Shown piece by piece: positions 15,421 through 23,521 of a stretch of 64,000 nt of DNA. The stretch is from contig NZ_QFWH01000002.1 in the NCBI RefSeq assembly GCF_003149375.1, positions 124,001-188,000 of the forward strand, in the 5' to 3' direction. The position numbers were made by a program, and so were the translations under genes. The DNA is from Vampirovibrio chlorellavorus. GTDB taxonomy: Bacteria; Cyanobacteriota; Vampirovibrionia; Vampirovibrionales; Vampirovibrionaceae. Below the pieces are notes generated by a model. It saw only the letters and a program-made list of their open reading frames with translations, did no database searches and was not told the origin of the DNA. Within the stretch, counting starts at the first letter, position 1. The number at the start of each line of letters is the position of its first letter.

Positions 15421-16763
15421 GTGACTTTCAGGTAGTGTTGCTGGTGGGAAATGCTCCCGGTCAGGATATGACCGCTTTGATGGGCAACTTTGGGCATCCC
15501 GGCATGCTGACCCTGTTGCACAGTGAGCGTCTGGGACCTGGGGGAGAGACGGTTCAGGCGATTCTGGCCGAGGTTATGCCGGATTTGATTTGCCTGTTCG
15601 CCGACGATTTGGAGGCTCAGGGTGATGATGTGCTGGGCTTCTGTGAGCAAATTCGGGAACAGGGTCTGAAGGTAAGACCCATTGTGGTAGTCCAGAGTGA
15701 CGCTCAGGAGAATCAGCGCATCCAGTATTTATTGCAGGGCGCGGATGATATTTTTGGACCAACCCTGTCAGAAGAGGAGTTTCAGATTCGTTTGCTGGTG
15801 CATTTGCGACGCAATCTGGACTTTGCGGCCAATGCCGTCACCCAGTTGCCGGGTTTGCAGTTTGCCCAGAAAGTGGTGCAGCGTCGCCTGAACCAGCAAA
15901 AGCCCGTCGCCCTGCTTACCGTGGCCCTGGATCATTTTGACGTGTACAGCGAAGCCTACGGAGATTTACCGGCCCGTCAGGTGCTGAAAACAGTAGCGGC
16001 CATGCTCAGCCGCATTGTGATGGTGCCTGACTTCATCAGTCAGAGCGATGAAAATCACTTCGTGATTGTTTCTCATCCAGATAAGGCTGATAAGCTGGCT
16101 GCTTTGGCCTGTCGGCAGTTTGAAACCGTTTCGCCCAACTTTTATTCGGAGAAGGATCGCAAGCAGGGTTACCTGATTTCAGTCATTTCGGATAACATTA
16201 GTCGCCGCGTGCCCTTGCTCAGTCTGAGTATTGGCATTGCCTCCACGGAAACCCAGCCATTTGACTCTTTTATGTCCCTGTTTAACGCCAGCCAGCAAAT
16301 GGGTAGTCTGGCCCGCATGCAATCGGGCTCCAGCTGGCAAAGTGATCGCTTGCGTTTGGCTGGAAGCATTGCCACGCCGGTTATTGCCGACCGGCGACCG
16401 GGTATTTTAATACTGGAAACGGATGCCGCACTGGCCTACCTGCTTAAAACCACGCTGGAAATGGAGGGCTTCGCCGTTGAACTGGTCACCAACCCTGTGG
16501 ACGCCTGGCAGCGATTGACCGAAAACGCCCGTTTGCCTGGAACCCGTCTGGTCATTCTGGATGCGTTGGTCAATCAGGAGGAAACCGGCTTGCAGCTGAC
16601 CTCTGAGATTCGGGCGCACTATCCGGAAGTCCGTATTATTTGCGCGTCCAGTCTGCATAACCGTCAACGGGTCTTACAGGCAGGCGCGGACTTATATTTG
16701 CCTCGCCCCTTTGAATTGTCTCGCCTGTTTTCCTGGGTACACCGGCTGTTGACAGAGAACTGA
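15417..16763 (+). CDS. Response-regulator-like protein: REC-like / degenerate GGDEF / REC
   Basis: A 448-residue protein coupled (ATGA) to the kinase gene. The N-terminal third is receiver-like, but the phospho-Asp position in PDLICLFADD appears to be Phe, so it is probably not phosphorylated. The middle (about 140-320) has a GGDEF-domain outline (LTVALDHFDVYSEAYGD, LLSLSIGIAST), but the signature reads SDENHF, so cyclase activity is unlikely. The C-terminal receiver (about 325-448) has the acidic pair in LILETD and the likely acceptor Asp in VILDALVN. The conserved Lys is replaced by Arg (LPRPFE). There is no DNA-binding domain, so output may be by protein contact. Domain boundaries are my estimate. 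Confidence 0.82.
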   Translation: MSDFQVVLLVGNAPGQDMTALMGNFGHPGMLTLLHSERLGPGGETVQAILAEVMPDLICLFADDLEAQGDDVLGFCEQIREQGLKVRPIVVVQSDAQENQRIQYLLQGADDIFGPTLSEEEFQIRLLVHLRRNLDFAANAVTQLPGLQFAQKVVQRRLNQQKPVALLTVALDHFDVYSEAYGDLPARQVLKTVAAMLSRIVMVPDFISQSDENHFVIVSHPDKADKLAALACRQFETVSPNFYSEKDRKQGYLISVISDNISRRVPLLSLSIGIASTETQPFDSFMSLFNASQQMGSLARMQSGSSWQSDRLRLAGSIATPVIADRRPGILILETDAALAYLLKTTLEMEGFAVELVTNPVDAWQRLTENARLPGTRLVILDALVNQEETGLQLTSEIRAHYPEVRIICASSLHNRQRVLQAGADLYLPRPFELSRLFSWVHRLLTEN

Positions 16764-16878
16764 GCGGAATAGCTGAGTCCTGCTGGTAAGGCTTGGCTTC
16801 ATGCGTTTAAGGGATGCCTTGCGGGCCGGATTCTTTTCATAATAGAGAGACAGCCCATTGATCAGGGATCTTTTCTTT

Positions 16879-17097
16879 ATGACTGCCAGCACCCCCATTT
16901 GTCCCATTTTAAGCATTCGCAATCCCAGTGTGGATGAATTGTGCCTGGGGGCCGACTGCGCCCTGTATTTGCCTGCGGTCAAAAAATGTTCTCTGGTGTA
17001 CCTGGGGTTTAAGGCCATGCTGGAGGTACAGCGTTTACAGCAGCCTCCGGCTCAACCCCAGCAACCGCAGCAGGCCCGTCCGCCCCAACAAGCCTGA
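16879..17097 (+). CDS. Small four-cysteine protein, possible metal-binding knuckle
   Basis: A 72-residue protein with no recognised function. Cysteines are spaced CPILS, then C-x4-C (CLGADC), then KCSL. This CPxxS...C-x4-CALY...C pattern resembles many short bacterial and phage proteins that look like zinc or iron-sulfur binding knuckles. The tail is a Gln/Pro-rich low-complexity stretch (QQPPAQPQQPQQARPPQQ). ATG 16879 is chosen; a TTG at 16858 in frame would add seven residues. The gene is alone between the response regulator and a strong terminator at 17257. Function unknown. Confidence 0.6.
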   Translation: MTASTPICPILSIRNPSVDELCLGADCALYLPAVKKCSLVYLGFKAMLEVQRLQQPPAQPQQPQQARPPQQA

Positions 17098-17256
17098 CGA
17101 TTCCATCATTCACGGTTTTCTGATTCGGGTTTTTAGCTTCATATAACTTAACCTGAGGTTTGGTTCACCTCGGGTATTGGTATTACACCTATACGGATTT
17201 ATAACAACCAAAAGTAGTGTGTCTTTCTTATTCTCCAATTTCGTGTGATTCATCAG

Positions 17257-17287
17257 GGAAAGCCCAGGCATAGGCTTTCCTTTTTTA
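17257..17287 (+). terminator. Rho-independent terminator
   Basis: Perfect 8-bp stem GGAAAGCC/GGCTTTCC (17257-17264 with 17273-17280), an 8-base loop, then TTTTTT. It ends rightward transcription from the small four-cysteine gene and anything reading through from the kinase/regulator operon. Confidence 0.85.
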
Positions 17288-17313
17288 TTGCCATCTTTTA
17301 TGACCCCCTCACC

Positions 17314-17343
17314 AAAAAAGCACGACCCGAAGATCGTGCTTTT
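17314..17343. terminator. Bidirectional terminator at the 3' end of trxA
   Basis: Stem GCACGA/TCGTGC (17320-17325 with 17334-17339) with an 8-base loop, flanked by A6 on the left and T4 or more on the right, so it works on both strands. It lies 26 bases after the trxA stop on the minus strand. Confidence 0.85.
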
Positions 17344-17368
17344 TGAGGTTTGATCCCGTGCGGTGGGA

Positions 17369-17698
17369 CTAGTTGTTCAGGTGCTTGTTCAGCACTTCGG
17401 TGAGGGTGGACTTTTTGTGGTTGCCCACCATTTGCTCAACCGGTTCACCATTCTTAAAGATGATCAGGGTGGGAATGCCGCTGATGTGGTAGTTTTGGGC
17501 GGTTTGCAAAGAGTCATCGGTATTCACCTTAACCACTTTCAGCTTCCCTTCGTACTCGCTGGCCAGTTCATCAATCACCGGGGCCAGGGCGCGGCAGGGC
17601 CCGCACCAGGGAGCCCAGAAGTCTACCAGAACCGGCACGTCGGCTTTTTTAACTTCCTGTTCAAAACTTTCATCCGTTACATTTAATACGTTTCCCAT
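17369..17698 (-). CDS. trxA: Thioredoxin
   Basis: Cytoplasmic thiol-disulfide reductant of 109 residues, the standard length. It has the active site [10 protein letters not shown], the buried Asp (VLVDFW), [16 protein letters not shown], and the cis-Pro loop [13 protein letters not shown]. It starts at ATG with AAAGGAG eight bases upstream. It is monocistronic: a bidirectional terminator follows, and the next gene upstream runs the other way. Confidence 0.98.
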   Translation of the reverse strand: MGNVLNVTDESFEQEVKKADVPVLVDFWAPWCGPCRALAPVIDELASEYEGKLKVVKVNTDDSLQTAQNYHISGIPTLIIFKNGEPVEQMVGNHKKSTLTEVLNKHLNN

Positions 17699-17913
17699 GG
17701 GTGGGCTCCTTTACATAAACGCAATCACGGCGATCCCGGGGGCTGGCGTGTCTTGTCCTCCAACACTCAGGATCTTTGCTTTTCATTGCGTTTGATTCTA
17801 TCATAAAGCTGGTTGAACTTGAGCGTTACCCGGCATCCCCTCTCTGGCTCCTGATGGCTTACGTTTTCTCGCTCGTGTTTCCGAATCTCTCATTTGAGGC
17901 AAAGGTTTTTTCA

Positions 17914-19101
17914 ATGGCCCCCAAACTGCTCGATCGTTATATTTTCCGGCAACTGCTGGACTACTTTATTATGGGGGTGGTGGTCTTCACCCTGGTGGCT
18001 TTCTTTTCGGACACCCTGCTCAAGTTCATTCGGGATGTGCAGAAGTACGGCATACCGTTTAGCACCCTGATTACCATGGTGGGCTTGCAGCTCCCCCGAT
18101 CCATTGCCCTGGTGATGCCTGCCAGCGTGTTTTTGGCCGTGCTGCTGGTGTTTAACCAGTTGAACAACCAGTTTGAAATCATCGCCTTGCGCATGAACGG
18201 CATCAGCTTGTGGCGGATTATGGTTCCCGCTTTGGCCCTGGGCTTGCTGTGCAGTGGCATGGCTTACTGGCTGAATGATTACGTCGTGCCCTGGTGCAAC
18301 CAGAAAACCGAGCAAATGAAGCGGGTGGCCATCAGCGAATCGGCCTTGCCTGCCAACGGAAGCAGTTTTACCTACACCACCTTCGATGAGAAGCACAACC
18401 TGACCCAGATGATTTACGTCAGCAACTATCAGGGGCATCACCTGGAAGACACCACCATCCTTGATTTATCAAAGCCCAAGGCCATGCAAATTTATCAGGC
18501 CCGTTCTGGCGAGCTGAACGCTTATGACGGTTGGAGTCTGGAGAACGTGAACCATTACACCATTGTGCGGGGACAAAGTGCCGCCGCCGATGAGCAGAAA
18601 TTTAGCAGCGGCCATTTGGGCAGTTTGCGTCTGGGGGATCTCATCAAGAATCCCAATCAGGATGAAAAGCGGGCCGAACTGGAACGGGAACGAGCTTCTG
18701 GCACCTGGATCAGTTCTGAGCAACAAACCTTTGGCCAAATGCTGCAGGCCATTCAAAAGCGGGAATCCAATCAGGAGCGGGTGGCCCGTGGGAACTACCT
18801 GCAATTGTGGGCCAAGCTGACCTGGCCCCTGAGTTGTCTGGTCATTATCCTCAGTGCGGTGCCCCTCTCCATTACGCCGCCCCGTCAGGGTAGCAATCGT
18901 GGCTTTGTCTACGCCATTGTCGTGCTATTTCTGTTTTATATGTTGCACAATACGTTTCAAAATATCGGTAAATCCAGCCACTTTGATTTCATCGCCAGTA
19001 TGCCGCTTCCCGCTTACCTGACCCTGCTGGCCTGGATGCCGGTCACCATTATGGCCATCATTGGCTGTGTGCTGATTCAGCGAAAAACAAAAGTTTTGTA
19101 G
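17914..19101 (+). CDS. LptF/LptG (YjgP/YjgQ) family permease
   Basis: Likely inner-membrane subunit of the LPS-exporting LptB2FG transporter. ATG 17914 gives 395 residues and begins MAPKLLDRYIFRQLLDYF, the typical amphipathic start of this family; upstream frame to 17776 lacks conservation. Membrane segments are near residues 20-45, 65-90 and 105-125. A periplasmic beta-jellyroll of about 170 residues follows (from LNDYVVPWCNQKTEQM to about 300), then three C-terminal segments with LWAKLTWPLSCLVIIL and SITPPRQGSNRG. Only one such gene is here, whereas LptF and LptG are usually a pair, so a partner may be encoded elsewhere or the protein may act as a homodimer. Confidence 0.88.
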   Translation: MAPKLLDRYIFRQLLDYFIMGVVVFTLVAFFSDTLLKFIRDVQKYGIPFSTLITMVGLQLPRSIALVMPASVFLAVLLVFNQLNNQFEIIALRMNGISLWRIMVPALALGLLCSGMAYWLNDYVVPWCNQKTEQMKRVAISESALPANGSSFTYTTFDEKHNLTQMIYVSNYQGHHLEDTTILDLSKPKAMQIYQARSGELNAYDGWSLENVNHYTIVRGQSAAADEQKFSSGHLGSLRLGDLIKNPNQDEKRAELERERASGTWISSEQQTFGQMLQAIQKRESNQERVARGNYLQLWAKLTWPLSCLVIILSAVPLSITPPRQGSNRGFVYAIVVLFLFYMLHNTFQNIGKSSHFDFIASMPLPAYLTLLAWMPVTIMAIIGCVLIQRKTKVL

Positions 19102-19416
19102 AAATTTGTAGATAGAGGGTCTGTAAATAAATGCTTGGTGCGTATTGCGACAGGTTTGGGAAAAGTTTTCTGAAATTTGAATAATACTGCTTTTCAGGAA
19201 GATTGGCTGTTCGTGCGGAAACTTGTGAAAGTCTGTTTTGTTCTGCAAATTAAAACTGAATCATTGCGGAACAAAATAATTTCAATTGTCCAGTTGTCCA
19301 AGTGTGGACTAGTCGTGTGGTCAGCTTTGCAAGGCTTTTCGGGATTTTTGGGAACGCAGAGTGAAATGATTATTTTAAAAAAATAATGGGTTTGTATCGT
19401 TTTTTATGGAATTTGG

Positions 19417-19450
19417 GGGTGATTTTAAGGGTGATTTTTGGGGTGATTTT
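19417..19450 (+). repeat. Three direct repeats GGGTGATTTT with an exact 12-base period
   Basis: Identical 10-base units start at 19417, 19429 and 19441. The 12-base period is close to one helical turn, as seen when a regulator binds cooperatively to one face of DNA. They lie about 80 bases upstream of the -35 box of the Asn-rich protein gene, so an activator or nucleoid-protein site is the simplest idea. A simple slippage-generated repeat is also possible. Confidence 0.6.
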
Positions 19451-19530
19451 CCTACGGATGACGCTGTGAAGTCTGTATGAGGCGGGAATTCTGGGGCGTT
19501 TATATATAAATGATGTGCTTTGTTGCCGTG

Positions 19531-19558
19531 TTGACAGTTGGGTTTCATTGGCCATTAT
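19531..19558 (+). promoter_or_regulatory. Sigma-70-type promoter of the Asn-rich exported protein gene
   Basis: Perfect -35 TTGACA (19531-19536), 16-base spacer and -10 CATTAT (19553-19558, four of six). Predicted start near 19565 leaves a 5' leader of about 60 bases before the ATG at 19628. Confidence 0.65.
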
Positions 19559-19627
19559 GGGAGAGGTTAGTACCAAATTGTTAAAGTCAAATTTAGTTAA
19601 AGTCATTCTTTGGAAGGAAGTACTTCA

Positions 19628-20554
19628 ATGAAGAATAAATTATTCGCTTTGGCCTTGTCCTTGGCCGTTGTCAGCACCGCTGGCGCTTTCGCTGTTTCCG
19701 ATAACAACGATTTCAACAATGGCAGCAACATCGGCAGCACTGTTGGCAACACCACCAGCGCCGATAACGATCAGGTTAACGGTAACGATCTGTTCTCCAA
19801 CAACAACCTGACTGACGCCAGCCAGGACAACGACAACCTGAGCGACAACAACAGCTTCAACGATACCAACACCAACAACGATAACAACAGCTTCAACGAT
19901 ACCAACAGCAACAACGAAACCACCAGCCTTTCCTTGACTGATGCTTTCAAATCCAACGATGGCAACGACAACAACGTTAGCAACGATGGCAACGATGGCA
20001 ACGTCAGCAACAATGGCGATGACAACAACCAGGCCAACGGCAACAGCTTGCTGTCCGGCAACGAAACCAACGCCTTCTCCAAAAACAACCTGACCAGCAA
20101 CGATGGTAACGATAACAACGTTAGCAACGATGGCGATGACAACAACACCGCTAATGTTGCTTTGAGCGACAACTTCAACAATAAGAGCGTTAACGATTCT
20201 AACAACGACAACAGCCAGAACTTTGACCTGAACGTTCAGGACAACGTGCTGGGTGCTGGCTTGAACGCTTCCAACGCTTGCGTACAAGACAACGGCAACC
20301 TGATCAACGGCGACCAGCTGAATGGCTACGGCGTGATCGGTTCCGGTTCTTACATCGGTACTAACAATGGCTTGACCGAAGGTTCCGTGGGTGTGGTTGG
20401 TGATATGACCAACGCCATCTTCGTGAACGCTGGTGATCTGGGCGCTGGCGGCGGCACCATCAACTCCGCTAGCTTCTACAACACCACCGTGGGTCTGAAT
20501 GCTGCCTCTGTCACCGGTGACATTACTGCAACCCAAAACAACATCAACTTCTAG
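19628..20554 (+). CDS. Exported, extremely Asn/Asp-rich low-complexity protein
   Basis: A 308-residue protein of unknown function. ATG 19628 is preceded by GGAAGGAAG, and a clean Sec signal follows (MKNKLFALALSLAVVSTAGAF, cleavage near residue 22). From about 24 to 205 roughly half the residues are Asn or Asp, with Ser, Thr and Gly, and imperfect repeats: SFNDTN twice and SNDGNDNNVSNDG twice. The last 100 residues are less biased (YGVIGSGSYIGTNNG, AGDLGAGGGTINSAS, TGDITATQNNINF) and could form beta structure. It contains one cysteine. Asn is coded almost only by AAC, suggesting high expression. Its own promoter and strong site make it likely an abundant surface or secreted protein, perhaps calcium-binding, adhesive or matrix-forming; all of that is inference. 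Confidence 0.85.
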   Translation: MKNKLFALALSLAVVSTAGAFAVSDNNDFNNGSNIGSTVGNTTSADNDQVNGNDLFSNNNLTDASQDNDNLSDNNSFNDTNTNNDNNSFNDTNSNNETTSLSLTDAFKSNDGNDNNVSNDGNDGNVSNNGDDNNQANGNSLLSGNETNAFSKNNLTSNDGNDNNVSNDGDDNNTANVALSDNFNNKSVNDSNNDNSQNFDLNVQDNVLGAGLNASNACVQDNGNLINGDQLNGYGVIGSGSYIGTNNGLTEGSVGVVGDMTNAIFVNAGDLGAGGGTINSASFYNTTVGLNAASVTGDITATQNNINF

Positions 20555-20573
20555 TTGAAACTGTCTGAAACTT

Positions 20574-20601
20574 CAGATTCCAGGCTTCGGCCTGGGATCT
20601 G
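20574..20601 (+). terminator. Stable UUCG hairpin after the Asn-rich gene
   Basis: A 12-bp stem with one G-U pair (20574-20585 with 20590-20601) closed by a TTCG tetraloop, 19 bases after the stop. The following bases are only weakly T-rich, so it may be a leaky terminator or an mRNA 3'-stabilising structure that makes the upstream gene more abundant than the downstream ones. Confidence 0.6.
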
Positions 20602-20674
20602 GGTTTCACCCAATTTGAAAGAGTTCTTCGTTTCTTTTCATCCATTTGTTGTCAGCCCAGGAGCATCTAGTTAA

Positions 20675-21697
20675 ATGACTATTTTTCTGTTGAAGAAATC
20701 AGCTAAACTTTCTCTTAGGCTGTTCACCATTCTCGCATTTTTAATTGTACTCACGTCTCAAGTCATTCCTACTCAGGCTGAGGGTGAGCAAGGCTCTGCA
20801 ACTACAACCATTAATAACTCTACTATGAAAGATGTTTGTATGGGTCTCAATGGGAGTAACGTATCGGGTGAGTTATCTGCATTGTGCAACAATATTGGTA
20901 TTAATATTGGTGGTAACAGAACTCAGGTTTACGCTCCCACGCAGTCCAATGCGGTGGGCGGTACATCCGCCCTGGTGCTGCCCCGCAACCCCCTGGCCTT
21001 GCCCAACGCCAACTTGGGGCGCTCCAACTTCGGCTTGCAATTCGGTTTGAACAACAACCCCATTTTAGGGAATCTTAACTCCGTCAACGGCAAAACCGAT
21101 GCTATGAGCTGGTTTTTGCAAGGCGGTTTGACCATTCCCTTTGGCAAAATTCCCGATATTATCGCCAACCCTCGCAACAACCAGCTGGATGACATCCGCC
21201 AGCAACGAATGATGGACGAGCGGGAAGTGTTTGGCTCCCTGCAAAATCAGCAAAACGCCCGGGCCAACGTGCAAGGTAAAGTGGTCCGCCTGAACGCTTA
21301 CAATTACGCTACTACGGCCTCTCCCAAGTTGGAAGGTATTCGGGATGGCCTGAGACAGGTCGAATCTGAAAAGGCGAGCCTGTTGAGCGCTCCCAAGGTG
21401 CTGGCTCTGGCCGATGCTGCGGTTTATTCCAAGCCTTTGGGCAAAGGCGATAAAGTCGGCTCCACTACCACTGGCGAAGAATATCGTTACATTGGCCACA
21501 CCAATTCCGGCTGGGTGAAGATCATTATGTCCAATGGCCGGGAAGGCTGGGTTAAAGGGCAGTTTGAGTACCTCAAAAACGACTATACCGAGATTGATAC
21601 CGTTACCTTGGGCAATCCCACCGATGACCTGAAGAACGCCCAAACGCCCCTTCGTGGTAAATTGGCCACCACGACCTCCTCTTCTCGTAAACAATAA
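20675..21697 (+). CDS. Exported protein with C-terminal SH3-like domain
   Basis: A 340-residue protein with an N-terminal signal (hydrophobic residues about 10-30, cleavage near TQA-EGEQG). The mature N-terminus has two cysteines 16 residues apart (DVCMGLN, SALCNN) that could form a disulfide, in an Asn/Ser/Thr-rich context like the preceding gene. A middle region contains SWFLQGGLTIPFGKIPDI, then a charged helical stretch (QQRMMDEREVFGSLQNQQ). Residues about 245-305 resemble a bacterial SH3 domain (AAVYSKPLGKGDKVG, GWVKIIMSNGREGWVKGQF), which usually binds cell-wall or periplasmic partners. Exact function unknown. The first 250 bases are more AT-rich than the rest. Confidence 0.8.
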   Translation: MTIFLLKKSAKLSLRLFTILAFLIVLTSQVIPTQAEGEQGSATTTINNSTMKDVCMGLNGSNVSGELSALCNNIGINIGGNRTQVYAPTQSNAVGGTSALVLPRNPLALPNANLGRSNFGLQFGLNNNPILGNLNSVNGKTDAMSWFLQGGLTIPFGKIPDIIANPRNNQLDDIRQQRMMDEREVFGSLQNQQNARANVQGKVVRLNAYNYATTASPKLEGIRDGLRQVESEKASLLSAPKVLALADAAVYSKPLGKGDKVGSTTTGEEYRYIGHTNSGWVKIIMSNGREGWVKGQFEYLKNDYTEIDTVTLGNPTDDLKNAQTPLRGKLATTTSSSRKQ

Positions 21698-21731
21698 TCT
21701 TCCGCCCCTTCACTAAAGGCCTGCGTGCTCT

Positions 21732-22199
21732 ATGACGCTGACGCTTACGAAATTTCAAAGACAGACTTGCTTACTGACAGCGTGCTTGCTGTCTTTAAGT
21801 CTTTTCTGGGCTACCTCTGGCTGGGCCTTGCAAAACGCTACCCCGTGGACCTCTGAGCGCAGCGTTCAGAACCTGGTGTATGGTTCATCCTCTTTCAACG
21901 ATGTGACTATGGCGCTGGGACGCCCTCCGGATGAGATTGTGCGTTCTGAGCAAATGTATCCGCCCATCGTCAATTTTTACTATTTTGATGAAAACAAAAG
22001 CGGCGCGGCGACCGTCTTTGTTTTTGAGAATGGTTTTTTAGTGGGCATGCAGTATAAATCGCCTGATAATCAGTATATGGATGTCAGTTATTTCTTGCAG
22101 AATAACGGCGATCGCCAGTTGAACTTCCCTTACACCGGTGGCTATCAGGGCTACTTCCCTTTCTTTCCCCTATACGGCATGCGAGGGGCGTATTACTAA
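21732..22199 (+). CDS. Small exported protein, unknown
   Basis: A 155-residue protein with a signal peptide (hydrophobic about 12-32, cleavage after GWA). The mature part has VQNLVYGSSSFNDVTMALGRPPDEIVR-type spacing that resembles the beta-helix start of SmpA/BamE-like or 'outer membrane assembly' small folds (a position followed by a GxPxxI turn), but I cannot assign it. The C-terminus is aromatic and Gly-rich (PYTGGYQGYFPFFPLYG). It lies 34 bases after the SH3 protein, and its TAA overlaps the ATG of the next TPR protein by one base, so it belongs to that operon. Confidence 0.75.
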   Translation: MTLTLTKFQRQTCLLTACLLSLSLFWATSGWALQNATPWTSERSVQNLVYGSSSFNDVTMALGRPPDEIVRSEQMYPPIVNFYYFDENKSGAATVFVFENGFLVGMQYKSPDNQYMDVSYFLQNNGDRQLNFPYTGGYQGYFPFFPLYGMRGAYY

Positions 22200-23521
22200 T
22201 GCGCAAGGATTCCCGTCTTGTTGGTTGCCTGTTAAGTTTACTTCTGGTTTTTGCTTGTGGTCCTTTTGTCGCCCTGGCCGATATCACGGGGAATCTGGTA
22301 CAGGCTCGGGCTGCCATGCAGACCAAAGACTGGTCCGCGGCCAATTATGAATGGCGGCAGGTTTTGGCTGGTGATCCGGATAATATTGAGGCCAAAGTCG
22401 GTTTGGCGCAATCGTTGTTCAATACCAAATTTTATGAAGAATCGATTTCCCTGCTGGAAAGCATTCCGCCTCAAAAACGCCCCCTGATTGCCTCTTTGGG
22501 GCTTGCACGCACTTACGCCATTGCGCAGGATTACTTGAAAAGCCGAAATGAGTACATCGCTATTTTGCGCAATAATCCTTACGAGGTGAACGCCTTTATG
22601 GAGTTAAAGGCGTTGGAGCCCAAGTTGACCGAACCTGAGCGAAAGGCTATTGAAAGCAATTTGGCTAAAATTGCCAAAATGGCTCAGGCCAAGGGTAATC
22701 AGGCTTTGGATGAAGCCCGTTATAAAGATGCCGCTCGCTATTATGAGGTGGCTGCCGCTCAACTGAAAACGGTTGGGATTATTAATGATTACGGCATTAT
22801 TCTATTGCTAGCCGGTGATTACCCAAAGGCACATCAGCAGTTTATGTTATTGCGCTCCAAAAATAAAATGGGCTTTTCCGAGGTGACTTCCAACGCTTCC
22901 ATAGCCTCCTTGAGTGTCGGGAACTTGGCGCAGGCCAAGAAAGAAATTCTGGATGCCATAAAAGACGCGCCTTCAGATAAGCTCAAGGCTCAGTTATACA
23001 ATAATATGGGTTTCATTCTGGAGATGAGCCGGAAGCGCACGGATGCCAAGTTTGCCTATCAGCACGCCCTGGCCCTCAACCCCAATTTAGTCACCGCGCG
23101 TAAAAACCTGGCCTTTGTTTTACAAGCTAATCAGGATTACAACGAAGCCATCCGGGAGTATCAGGAGATTCTCAAAAAACATCCCAACGATGCGGAGTTG
23201 TGGAATCGGTTGGGTTTTGTCTATGAATTACAGTACAAGTCCAGACCTGCGGTGGCAGCCTATAAAAAGGCCATTCAAGCGGATCCCAGGAACAAGGACT
23301 CCTATTACAACCTGGCTCTGTTGTACAAAAAAATGAATCGCCTGAAAGAAGCCAACGACACTTTGAAAACTTACATGGAAGGTTTGTACGCCGATATTGA
23401 GTCGGCCACTCCTACCGAGCAGGAGCAAAACAAAGTTCAGGGCGCCGCTGCTGAAAAAAATCCACTTAAGTATGTGGTGTTGTTTCCTTCATCCCCTAAA
23501 GTAACAGCCAAGTTGCAATGA
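22199..23521 (+). CDS. Exported TPR-repeat protein
   Basis: A 440-residue protein with an N-terminal signal (LVGCLLSLLLVFACGPFVALA; the Cys residues do not form a good lipobox). Nearly all the rest is tetratricopeptide helices. Clear units include YEWRQVLAGDPDNIEAKVGL, then AKFAYQHALALNPNLVTARK, IREYQEILKKHPNDAELWNR and AAYKKAIQADPRNKDSYYNL. TPR scaffolds hold protein partners together in the periplasm or at the surface. It overlaps the upstream gene by one base and the downstream metzincin gene by four (ATGA), so the three are co-translated; the metzincin is the obvious candidate partner. Confidence 0.87.
   Translation: MRKDSRLVGCLLSLLLVFACGPFVALADITGNLVQARAAMQTKDWSAANYEWRQVLAGDPDNIEAKVGLAQSLFNTKFYEESISLLESIPPQKRPLIASLGLARTYAIAQDYLKSRNEYIAILRNNPYEVNAFMELKALEPKLTEPERKAIESNLAKIAKMAQAKGNQALDEARYKDAARYYEVAAAQLKTVGIINDYGIILLLAGDYPKAHQQFMLLRSKNKMGFSEVTSNASIASLSVGNLAQAKKEILDAIKDAPSDKLKAQLYNNMGFILEMSRKRTDAKFAYQHALALNPNLVTARKNLAFVLQANQDYNEAIREYQEILKKHPNDAELWNRLGFVYELQYKSRPAVAAYKKAIQADPRNKDSYYNLALLYKKMNRLKEANDTLKTYMEGLYADIESATPTEQEQNKVQGAAAEKNPLKYVVLFPSSPKVTAKLQ

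Larger units (their letters stand above)
19102..19627. other. AT-rich intergenic region before the Asn-rich exported protein gene
   Basis: About 525 bases with no convincing gene. A 69-codon frame at 19177-19386 lacks a ribosome binding site and looks non-coding. The region contains three evenly spaced GGGTGATTTT repeats (19417-19450), a TATATATAA stretch at 19500-19509, and a sigma-70-like promoter at 19531-19558. It is probably a regulatory region for the exported-protein cluster that follows. Confidence 0.6.

Noticed and set aside
19177-19386. 69-codon frame in the AT-rich spacer
   Set aside because: No ribosome binding site, odd composition, and it would overlap the presumed regulatory region.
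19417-19450. Iterons of a replication origin
   Set aside because: Only three short units, no DnaA boxes and no dnaA, dnaN or rep gene nearby.
19640-20536. Long open frame antisense to the Asn-rich gene (298 codons)
   Set aside because: It results from the AAC/GAC/GGC codon bias of the sense gene; the translation is a Val/Ala repeat with no ribosome binding site.
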